This document shows, in pieces, positions 57,236 through 64,000 of a stretch of 64,000 nt of DNA. The notes beneath the pieces are model-generated. The model made no database searches. It saw only the letters and a list, made by a program, of their open reading frames with translations, and had not been told where the DNA came from. The DNA lies in assembly GCA_029237695.1 (NCBI GenBank), contig JAQRGA010000042.1:310001-374000 (forward strand). Direction: 5' to 3'. Numbering within the stretch: position 1 is the first letter of the stretch; every line of letters begins with the position of its first letter. Both the position numbers and the translations under genes were made by a program. Origin of the DNA: Conchocele bisecta. Taxonomy: Eukaryota; Mollusca; Bivalvia; Lucinida; Thyasiridae.

Positions 57236-59011
57236 ATGCTGGCTAGAGATTTAAGAAAGAAATATATAGAATTTTTTATGGGTAAAGGTCATAAATTAAT
57301 TCAAAGTGCACCTTTAATTCCTGAAAATGATCCTACTGTACTTTTCACAACTGCAGGAATGCATCCACTGGTTCCATTTTTAATAGGTAAAGAACATCCA
57401 TTAGGAAAGCGTTTAGTTGGAATTCAGAAATGTGTGAGAACAGGGGATATAGATGAAGTTGGCGATATTTACCATCTTACTTTTTTTGAAATGTTGGGAA
57501 ACTGGTCATTAGGTGATTATTTCAAAAATGAATCGATTAAATATACCTATGAGTTTCTTACCGACTCTGAATGGCTAAATATCGCTAAAGAAAAATTGGC
57601 ATTTACCGTATTTAAAGGAGATGATGATGCACCTTTTGATGAAGAGGTTTATAACACTTGGAAAGAGCTTGGTGTTTCTGATTTAAGGATTGCTAAATTA
57701 GGAAAAAAGGATAACTGGTGGGGACCTGCAGGGCAGACAGGACCATGTGGACCTGATGCTGAAATATTCTGTTGGTCAGGAAATGATAAAGCTCCTGAAA
57801 TTTTTGACCCTGAAGACTCTAGATGGGTAGAAATCTGGAATAATGTTTTTATGGAATACAATAAAGGAAAAGATGGAAAATTTAGTATACTAAGTAGAAA
57901 AAATGTTGATACTGGTATGGGACTGGAGCGGGTAACTGCAATACTGCAGGGAAAAGAAAGCTGTTATAAAACTGAACTGTTTATTCCTTTATTTGAAAAA
58001 CTTGATGAAATAAAAGGGTGTGAAAACTCTGAAAAAATAGATTCAGATAGAATTATTGTTGATCATTTAAGAACAGCAGCTTTTATGCTGGCTGATGGTG
58101 TGCTTCCCGGCAATGTAGATCAGGCTTATATTTTAAGGCGATTAATAAGACGTTCTATAAGGGAAGGTCGTAAACTTGGAATTAATAGAATATTTACAGC
58201 TAATATTGCTCAAGTTGTGATTGATGAATACTCTGATATATATCCGGAACTTGAAGTTTCTTCTAAAGAGATTCTTAAAGAACTTACTGATGAAGAAAAA
58301 CAGTTTGCACACGCTCTTGAAAAAGGAACACGTGAATTTGAAAAAGTAATTGCAAAAGTACCTGAATATATTAATAAAAAAGTCTTAAGTGGTAAAATTG
58401 CTTTTTTCCTGTATGAAACTTATGGCTTCCCTATAGAGTTGACAGAAGAAATGGCGGCTGAAAGAGGTTTTATTGTTGACAGAGCTGGTTATGATAAAGC
58501 TTACAAAAAACATCAAGCATTGTCTAGGCAGGGAGCTGAACAAAAATTTAAGGGTGGACTGGCAGATGCATCTGAACAAACTACAGCTTTACATACAGCT
58601 ACACATCTTCTGCATGAAGCTTTAAGAAAAGTACTTGGAAAACATGTCGGACAGAAAGGTTCAAATATAACTTCTGATAGACTTCGTTTTGATTTTTCAC
58701 ATCCAAAGAAATTGACAGGAGAGGAAATCGTCAAAGTAGAAGAGTTAGTAAATGAAATGATCAAAGCTAAATTACCTGTTAGTTTTTCAGAAGTAACTAT
58801 TGATGAAGCAAAAGAATCCGGAGCAATTGGACTTTTTGGTGACAGATATGGAGAAAAGGTAAATGTATATTCAATAGGTAATTTTAGTAAAGAGATATGT
58901 GGCGGTCCACATGTTAATAATTTAAGTAAATTAGGAACTTTCAAGATAAAAAAAGAAGAAAGTTCAAGCCGTGGTGTAAGAAGAATTAAAGCTGTACTGA
59001 TTATAAATTAG
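57236..59011 (+). CDS. alaS: Alanyl-tRNA synthetase, short form lacking the C-terminal domain
   Basis: Charges tRNA-Ala and hydrolyses mischarged products. The protein has only 591 residues, against about 875 in E. coli. Catalytic class II motifs are intact (F-T-T-A-G-M-H-P-L-V-P near residue 39, R-T-G-D-I-D-E-V-G, G-L-E-R-V). The editing domain has complete zinc ligands: H-T-A-T-H at about 453-457 and C-G-G-P-H at about 555-559. The frame ends at G-V-R-R-I-K-A-V-L, right after the editing domain, so the DHHA1/C-Ala domain is absent. No continuation is visible in the next 120 bases. AAGGAG lies ahead of the ATG. Confidence 0.93.
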   Translation: MLARDLRKKYIEFFMGKGHKLIQSAPLIPENDPTVLFTTAGMHPLVPFLIGKEHPLGKRLVGIQKCVRTGDIDEVGDIYHLTFFEMLGNWSLGDYFKNESIKYTYEFLTDSEWLNIAKEKLAFTVFKGDDDAPFDEEVYNTWKELGVSDLRIAKLGKKDNWWGPAGQTGPCGPDAEIFCWSGNDKAPEIFDPEDSRWVEIWNNVFMEYNKGKDGKFSILSRKNVDTGMGLERVTAILQGKESCYKTELFIPLFEKLDEIKGCENSEKIDSDRIIVDHLRTAAFMLADGVLPGNVDQAYILRRLIRRSIREGRKLGINRIFTANIAQVVIDEYSDIYPELEVSSKEILKELTDEEKQFAHALEKGTREFEKVIAKVPEYINKKVLSGKIAFFLYETYGFPIELTEEMAAERGFIVDRAGYDKAYKKHQALSRQGAEQKFKGGLADASEQTTALHTATHLLHEALRKVLGKHVGQKGSNITSDRLRFDFSHPKKLTGEEIVKVEELVNEMIKAKLPVSFSEVTIDEAKESGAIGLFGDRYGEKVNVYSIGNFSKEICGGPHVNNLSKLGTFKIKKEESSSRGVRRIKAVLIIN

Positions 59012-59132
59012 AACTTTTATTTAATAAAAAACTTTTTAATTTATTAAAATAACTTGTGAAAGTTATAAAAATATTTAATGTATTTTTTAGTAAGTATTTA
59101 TTTTTTTAGTTTAGTTAAGGAGATTTATTCAG

Positions 59133-59627
59133 GTGGAAAAAGCAAATATTATGATTGCCAGAAACAGTGATGGTTATACTATCAAAGTTGAGGGTAGAGC
59201 TACATTTGAATGCAGTCCTCCCTTAAAAAATTTTTCTAAAAACATATCTGCTGAATTAATAAAAAATATATATATTGATCTCAGCGAATGCACATGGATG
59301 GATAGTACATTTATGGGAACCCTTGCAATTATTGGTTTAAAGGCCAAAACATTTAATATTCATATTGAAATAATAAATTTAGATAAGAAAAATTTGGATC
59401 TATTAAAGGAGCTTGGTATCGCTACACTATTTATATTTAATAATAGATCAGAATCAGGCAAAAATGAGTGGAATAGGTTATCGAATGATTCATCTGATAT
59501 TGCTCAAACCGTACTTAATGCCCATGAAGCTCTTATTGAAATAGATGAATCCAATACTCCTAAATTCAGTAAAGTTGTTGAGCTGATAAAAGAAGATATT
59601 GTAAAAAAATCTAAAAAAAAGAATTAA
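59133..59627 (+). CDS. STAS-domain protein (anti-anti-sigma factor-like)
   Basis: 164-residue protein with a STAS domain over about residues 3-100. It shows G-R-A-T-F-E near residue 18, then the phosphorylatable-loop region Y-I-D-L-S-E-C-T-W-M-D-S-T-F-M-G-T-L with D-S-T in the place of the usual D-S-S/T. The C-terminal 60 residues are charged and lysine-rich with no known motif. Start is GTG with AAGGAGA at 59117-59123; an ATG lies six codons downstream. Such proteins are switched by serine kinases and by RsbU/SpoIIE phosphatases like the one at 29959. It sits between alaS and glyQS. Confidence 0.82.
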   Translation: MEKANIMIARNSDGYTIKVEGRATFECSPPLKNFSKNISAELIKNIYIDLSECTWMDSTFMGTLAIIGLKAKTFNIHIEIINLDKKNLDLLKELGIATLFIFNNRSESGKNEWNRLSNDSSDIAQTVLNAHEALIEIDESNTPKFSKVVELIKEDIVKKSKKKN

Positions 59628-59716
59628 GTTTTCAACTTCAAATATTTTGTTTTATTGCGTAAAATATGGTTCAATATTCTTTTTAATTAACATAGAAAAT
59701 TAAGAGACAATTACTT

Positions 59717-61039
59717 ATGGATGAAAATCTTAATATGGAAAAATTAGTATCACTTTGTAAAAGAAGAGGCTTTATTTTTCAAAGTTCTGAAATTTACGGA
59801 GGTATTAACGGATTTTGGAATTATGGTCCTTATGGCGTAGCAATGAAAAAAGCCGTTGAAAATATTTGGTGGAATTATATGGTTGAGACAAGGGGGAATG
59901 TAGAAGGACTTGACTCTACTGTTATTTGTAATCCAAAAGTATGGAAAGCATCAGGACATTTAGATCAGTTTGGTGATCTTATGACAGATTGCAAAGAGTG
60001 TAAAACCAGACACAGAGTTGATCAGATGGAAGATGAAACAACTTGTCCTAATTGTGGATCAAAAAATTTAACTTCTCCAAGAGAGTTTAATTTAATGATG
60101 AAAACTTATGTAGGACCTGTTTCTGATGAAGATAATACAGCTTACTTAAGACCAGAAACATGCCAGCCTATTTTTACAGATTTTAACAGTGTCAGAGTGG
60201 CTGCAAGGCAAAAACTTCCATTTGGAATAGCTCAAATTGGCAAAGCCTTTAGAAATGAAATAAATCCAAGAAATTTTATTTTTAGATCTCGTGAATTTAC
60301 ACAGATGGAAATGGAATTTTTCTGTTCAGAAGAAGAAGCTTTAGAGTGGTATAATTACTGGAAAGATGAAAGAATAAAATTCTATAAAGAGAAGTTCAAC
60401 TTTAAAGAAGATGAGTTAAGAATTCATGATCATGACACTCTTGCCCATTATGCTAAAGCTGCTTTGGATATTGAATTTAAATTTCCATTTGGCTGGGGTG
60501 AACTTGAAGGTGTTCATCATAGAGGAACTTGGGATATGTCCAGACATCAGGAATATTCAGGTGAAAATCTTGAATACTTTGATCAGGAAAACAGGAAAAA
60601 ATTTATTCCTACAGTTATTGAAACCTCTGTAGGTTTAGATAGAACAATACTTGCAATTCTTTGTAAGGCATTCGATGAGGATACTGCTGAAACTAAAAAA
60701 GCAGGAAAAGCTGAAGATGTCAGAGTTGTTATGAGATTTCCTAAATTAGTTGCACCTGTCCAGATAGCCATATTACCTCTTTCCAAAAAACTTTCTGAAA
60801 AATCTGATGGTATATATAAAGGCGTTAGAAAGCGTTTTAGAGCAGAATTTGATGCTACAGGAAGTATTGGGAAAAGATATAGAAGGCAGGATGAAATAGG
60901 AACACCATACTGTGTAACAATAGATTTTGATACATTAGAGGACAATGCTGTTACTGTTAGAGAACGTGATACAATGCAGCAGGAAAGAGTCTCAGTAGAT
61001 CAACTGATTATTTATTTTGATGATAAATTCTATAAATAA
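59717..61039 (+). CDS. glyQS: Glycyl-tRNA synthetase, single-chain (alpha2) type
   Basis: Class II synthetase of 440 residues, homodimeric type. It has K-R-R-G-F-I-F-Q-S-S-E-I-Y-G-G near residue 15 and G-F-W-N-Y-G-P-Y-G. A zinc-like C-K-E-C / C-P-N-C insertion is at about 95-116. Motif 2 is F-R-N-E-I-N-P-R-N-F-I-F-R-S-R-E-F, and motif 3 is S-V-G-L-D-R-T. The C-terminal anticodon-binding domain starts near P-V-Q-I-A-I-L-P-L. It belongs to the archaeal/eukaryal-like alpha2 class and not the E. coli alpha2beta2 class. Three cotranscribable plus-strand genes precede or follow it (alaS, STAS, ferredoxin), but the gaps are over 70 bases. Confidence 0.95.
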   Translation: MDENLNMEKLVSLCKRRGFIFQSSEIYGGINGFWNYGPYGVAMKKAVENIWWNYMVETRGNVEGLDSTVICNPKVWKASGHLDQFGDLMTDCKECKTRHRVDQMEDETTCPNCGSKNLTSPREFNLMMKTYVGPVSDEDNTAYLRPETCQPIFTDFNSVRVAARQKLPFGIAQIGKAFRNEINPRNFIFRSREFTQMEMEFFCSEEEALEWYNYWKDERIKFYKEKFNFKEDELRIHDHDTLAHYAKAALDIEFKFPFGWGELEGVHHRGTWDMSRHQEYSGENLEYFDQENRKKFIPTVIETSVGLDRTILAILCKAFDEDTAETKKAGKAEDVRVVMRFPKLVAPVQIAILPLSKKLSEKSDGIYKGVRKRFRAEFDATGSIGKRYRRQDEIGTPYCVTIDFDTLEDNAVTVRERDTMQQERVSVDQLIIYFDDKFYK

Positions 61040-61058
61040 TTTTTGAAAGGATCTTTAT

Positions 61059-61175
61059 ATGAAATGTTAAAGATGTGATGTAGAATTTAAAACAGATAAA
61101 ATTTATGGTGTAAATGTTATCCTGTTTGAGGATATATGTTTCTGCACCATGTTGAATTCAAAATATTACAGATAA
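61059..61175 (+). pseudogene. Small CxxC protein gene interrupted by a stop
   Basis: Starts ATG after a good ribosome binding site (GAAAGG, 61045-61050) and reads M-K-C, then a TAA at 61068-61070, then R-C-D-V-E-F-K-T-D-K-I-Y-G-V-N and F-E-D-I-C-F-C to a stop at 61173. With the nonsense codon the paired cysteines C-x-x-C would begin a zinc-ribbon-like small protein. Because the signal and the coding-like pattern are otherwise preserved, I read it as a recently killed small gene. No family name can be given. Confidence 0.4.
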
Positions 61176-61367
61176 AACAGCATGAGATATTGAATATACG
61201 TCTGCTGAATATAAATTCTGAAAATTGTGAGTATACAGTAATTACCTTTCTAGCAAAGCTTCCATTTTAATTTATGATATCTATTTGAAAAATTAGTAAA
61301 AAACCACTATTTTAAGTTTTTATTTTTTTAAAATAAAATAATTTATAATAACCAAGGAGACCTAAGA

Positions 61368-61538
61368 ATGGCAGCTATTGTTGATGCAGAAAAATGCACA
61401 GGTTGTGAAAGTTGTGTAAGTGTTTGTCCTGTTGAAGCTATTTCAATAGAGTCAGACAAAGCTATAATTTCAGAGGAATGTATTGATTGTGGTGCTTGTG
61501 TTGACGAATGTCCTCTAGAAGCAATTACAATGGAATAA
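61368..61538 (+). CDS. 2[4Fe-4S] ferredoxin, 56 residues
   Basis: Small clostridial-type electron carrier. Two cluster motifs are complete: C-T-G-C-E-S-C-V-S-V-C-P with cysteines at 10, 13, 16 and 20, and C-I-D-C-G-A-C-V-D-E-C-P with 38, 41, 44 and 48. AAGGAG at 61354-61359 sits 8 bases before the ATG, and a strong terminator follows the stop, so it is a well-defined single gene. It implies low-potential, probably anaerobic, metabolism. It is too short for ordinary ORF cut-offs. Partner oxidoreductases are not in the window. Confidence 0.96.
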   Translation: MAAIVDAEKCTGCESCVSVCPVEAISIESDKAIISEECIDCGACVDECPLEAITME

Positions 61539-61545
61539 ATCTATT

Positions 61546-61571
61546 AGCAGAGCTTTAGCTCTGCTTTTTTT
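61546..61571 (+). terminator. Terminator of the ferredoxin gene
   Basis: AGCAGAGC pairs exactly with GCTCTGCT around the tetraloop TTTA, followed by a T tract to 61571. It starts 7 bases past the stop. Confidence 0.92.
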
Positions 61572-61643
61572 ATCTAGGTAATTAGAGTCTCCCAGTTGTT
61601 TCTCACGATGAAATTAAGCCGGTTAATTTAAAAGAGTTATAGT

Positions 61644-61886
61644 GTGAAAAATATCATTCCATTATCTGAGTTGAAAATTGGTATTATTGGAGAAGCTGTA
61701 GAAATTAAAGGCTGCAGGTAAATTCGTAACACAATTGTATCCATGGGAATTTCGGTAGGTGGAAAGGTAAAATTGGAACGAAATTGCTGCTTTATGAATT
61801 ATTTAATGATAATTACAGTTCTTAACTGTAAAATTATAATTACTACAGAAATGGCAGAAAAAATTATGATTTCTGTAGAATTATAA
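61644..61886 (+). pseudogene. feoA: feoA with a single nonsense codon
   Basis: Reads as an almost complete FeoA (ferrous iron transport SH3-like partner of FeoB). It starts GTG, then I-I-P-L-S-E-L-K-I-G near residue 4, I-G-E-A-V-E-I-K-G, S-M-G-I-S-V-G-G-K-V-K-L-E-R, and ends T-T-E-M-A-E-K-I-M-I-S-V-E-L at 81 codons. That is the normal FeoA length and order. One in-frame TAA at 61719-61721 (codon 26) interrupts it; no other stop or shift is needed. It is convergent with feoB, 34 bases from feoB's stop, whereas feoA normally precedes feoB on the same strand. Confidence 0.75.
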
Positions 61887-61920
61887 TTCATTATTTTTTT
61901 ACTGAATAATTTAGTAATCA

Positions 61921-64000
61921 TTACATAAAAATATGTGTTCCAACCTGAAAAACAATTACTGAAATAATGTATGCAAAAATCAGACTCCCTATTGTTCCCC
62001 CGATAGCCCATTTCCATGTAGCTTCTTTGGCCATAGCTGCAACTGTAACCATACATGGTGCGTAAAGTAAAATAAATAAGAAGAAACTTATAATAGCGGG
62101 AGTGGTCCATGAAGGGTCATTTTTCAGACTCTGCGCAAGTGATGGTGATGGATTATAAATTAATGCTGTTGATAATTTCTTTGAAGTGCTGTTAATTTCT
62201 TCGGGAGGTGCAGCATCTTCCAGACTAGAACTACCTAGAGAATAAGCTGTTGCTAGGCTTGATAAAATAACTTCTTTTGCTGCAAAACCCCCGATAAGAG
62301 CAATATTTGCCTGCCATGGAAAACCTGCATATTTGCTAATGTTTTCAAACCATATACCTAAACCTCCACCTATTGAATGTTTCAATGTTATTTCTTCTTC
62401 CAGACCATTAAGATTTTCTAGTTTAAGCTGATAATTTTTTTGGACTGAACGTGCGGATAAAGGAGATTTAGCCATATCTACAGCATATTGAGATTTTAAA
62501 GTTTCTCTTTGAATATTAAACTTTTGTTTTTGAGCTGTAGGCAGTTGCGGAAAAGTCATTAAAACCCACATAATAATAGCAATTGCAAAAATAACCGTGC
62601 CTGCTTTTTTTATGAACTGCCAAACTCTACTCCATGTATGTGTAATTATTCCATACATTGTAGGTAATCTGTAAGGCGGCAGTTCCATAATAAACGGTGT
62701 TGAATCGCCTTTGATGATTGTAGATCTCAAAACTACAGCGACTATTAATACAAAAAACCATGATGCTAAAGTTAATGCCAGCATAACGAGTGTTGCCTGA
62801 TTTTTGAAGAAAACATCAGCAAACATGAGGTAAACAGTTGTTTTTGCACCACATACCATAAATGGTGCTGTAAGAATAGTTGCCAACCTCTCTTTTGGAC
62901 TTCTTAATGTTCTTGTTGCCATAACACCGGGAACAGCACATCCACCTGGAATTCCGCCTGAAATAATAAGAGGCATTACAGATGCACCATGAAGACCAAA
63001 TATTTTAAACAGTTTATCAAGCATATATGCTACTCTTGCCATATAGCCTAAATCTTCAAGATAGCACAGCAAGGCAAACATTATTAAAATTAGCGGTGCA
63101 AAGCTTAACACCGCTCCCACACCATCTATTATTCCAGACACAACAAGAGAGCTGAGAAGTTCATTATGTATATAGGTGGTTCCAAGATTACCTAAGAAAC
63201 TGAATCCATCCTCAACCCATCCCTGAGGATATGCTCCCAGACTAAATGTCACCCAAAAAAGTGCATATAATATACCTACCATTATTATCGGACCAAGCAC
63301 TCTTTGAGTAACTATTTTATCTACTTTTTCGCTGAAACTTCTCCTGAATTTCCTGGTTTTTTCAATCACCCCTTCTTTTAGCAGGGAGCTTATATATCCA
63401 TACCTGTAATCAGCAATAATTGCTTCAGGGTAAGTATCAAGTGTTTTTTCTGTATGTTCTTCCAGTTTGGATACTATTTTTTCAAGCTCTTTTGAAATAG
63501 TTTTCTGTTTGCGACCTTTGTCTATTATTTCTGTGTCCTGCTCCATATATTTTATAGCAAGCCAGCGCGGTGGATAAACATCACTTAAAAAATTATTTTT
63601 AGTAATTAAAGCTTCCATTTGATCTAAAACTGGATTAAGATCATTGCTGTAAGAAATATTTAATTTTGATTTGCTGCTTCCCTTATTTTTAGAAATATTA
63701 ATAATTTCATCAATTATTTCAAGTGTGCCGATATTTCTTCTTGCCACACATTCTACTACAGGTACACCCAGTAATTTTGAAAGTTTGGATGAATTAAGCT
63801 GAATCCCTTCTTTTTTAATTTCATCCATCATATTCAGACCGACAATAAGTGGAGTTCCGATTTCTATAAGCTGAATTACTAAATAGAGGCTTCTTTCCAG
63901 TGCTGATGAATCAAGCATGCAGACTACAACATCAGGTTTCTCATTTAAAATAATATCTCTTGCAACTACTTCTTCTAAGGAATATGATGTTAACGAATAG
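61921..64000 (-). CDS. feoB: Ferrous iron transporter FeoB (5' part beyond window edge)
   Basis: Membrane Fe(II) transporter with an N-terminal G domain. The frame is open to the window edge, so the start and the Walker A motif lie outside. The visible part begins in the G domain (Y-S-L-T-S-Y-S-L-E-E near switch regions), has the G4 motif N-M-M-D, then the helical domain and two Gate regions. The first Gate reads G-G-C-A-V-P-G-V-M-A-T-R-T-L, and E-L-P-P-Y-R-L-P-T follows later. The second conserved site is P-F-M-V-C-G-A-K-T-T-V-Y where textbook FeoB has P-F-M-S-C-S-A-R-L-P-V-Y, so it belongs to a divergent subgroup. Confidence 0.93.
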   Translation of the reverse strand, partial: YSLTSYSLEEVVARDIILNEKPDVVVCMLDSSALERSLYLVIQLIEIGTPLIVGLNMMDEIKKEGIQLNSSKLSKLLGVPVVECVARRNIGTLEIIDEIINISKNKGSSKSKLNISYSNDLNPVLDQMEALITKNNFLSDVYPPRWLAIKYMEQDTEIIDKGRKQKTISKELEKIVSKLEEHTEKTLDTYPEAIIADYRYGYISSLLKEGVIEKTRKFRRSFSEKVDKIVTQRVLGPIIMVGILYALFWVTFSLGAYPQGWVEDGFSFLGNLGTTYIHNELLSSLVVSGIIDGVGAVLSFAPLILIMFALLCYLEDLGYMARVAYMLDKLFKIFGLHGASVMPLIISGGIPGGCAVPGVMATRTLRSPKERLATILTAPFMVCGAKTTVYLMFADVFFKNQATLVMLALTLASWFFVLIVAVVLRSTIIKGDSTPFIMELPPYRLPTMYGIITHTWSRVWQFIKKAGTVIFAIAIIMWVLMTFPQLPTAQKQKFNIQRETLKSQYAVDMAKSPLSARSVQKNYQLKLENLNGLEEEITLKHSIGGGLGIWFENISKYAGFPWQANIALIGGFAAKEVILSSLATAYSLGSSSLEDAAPPEEINSTSKKLSTALIYNPSPSLAQSLKNDPSWTTPAIISFFLFILLYAPCMVTVAAMAKEATWKWAIGGTIGSLIFAYIISVIVFQVGTHIFM

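Overview
The window looks like a chromosomal contig from an AT-rich Gram-negative bacterium of the PVC group, most likely Lentisphaerae (Lentisphaerota). The evidence is a 16S rRNA of that general type, three tandem prepilin-like genes with the N-terminal methylation motif and a C-terminal D-G-S-V-x-H-A-G-G stretch (a kind of expansion common in Lentisphaerae), an LPS gene (lpxK), and a SecA carrying a long insertion. These are recognitions from memory. No search was run, so the phylum is an inference.

Layout. (1) 1-3836: a plus-strand run of mfd (3' part), two tandem fluoride channels (crcB), a DUF190 protein and lpxK. (2) 3885-4543: a dead OppD/DppD-like ABC ATPase. (3) 4544-10272: a complete rRNA operon, 16S - tRNA-Ala(TGC) - tRNA-Ile(GAT) - 23S - 5S, with readable processing stems. 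(4) 10273-12293: a decayed stretch containing an IS6-family transposase relic. (5) 12294-14767: an XRE-cupin regulator with leuC and leuD, facing a minus-strand pair (RluA-type pseudouridine synthase and a DUF123 protein). (6) 16270-18109: tRNA-Gly(CCC), a small unknown gene and srkA. (7) 18773-21569: a GspK-like large pseudopilin whose 5' end is occupied by a very GC-rich array of 11-bp repeats. This is the most unusual structure in the window. (8) 21854-34161: metallophosphoesterase, uvrA, amidase, trxB, parvulin, rhaD, a SpoIIE/RsbU-type phosphatase, prepilin peptidase and aroE. (9) 34907-44074: secA, a frameshifted O-antigen ligase-like gene, three tandem pilins with duplicated terminators, and an MTA phosphorylase. 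(10) 44518-50704: grpE-dnaJ, a MscS channel, and a cadC-cadA metal-efflux pair with a near-perfect operator. (11) 51619-64000: deoB, argG, prmC, lysA, a short alaS, a STAS protein, glyQS, a ferredoxin too short for routine ORF calling, a feoA with one nonsense codon, and the 3' two-thirds of feoB.

Functional threads. Pseudopilin and prepilin genes, prepilin peptidase and SecA together indicate an export and pilus-like system. An RsbU-type phosphatase and a separate STAS protein suggest partner switching. Biosynthetic genes (leuCD, argG, lysA, aroE) are intact and spread out. Against that, at least five genes are visibly broken (oppD-like, IS6 transposase, O-antigen ligase, a small CxxC protein, feoA) and several 0.4-1.1 kb gaps carry no intact gene. 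This suggests a genome undergoing decay, although single-base homopolymer errors in the assembly could explain the O-antigen ligase case.
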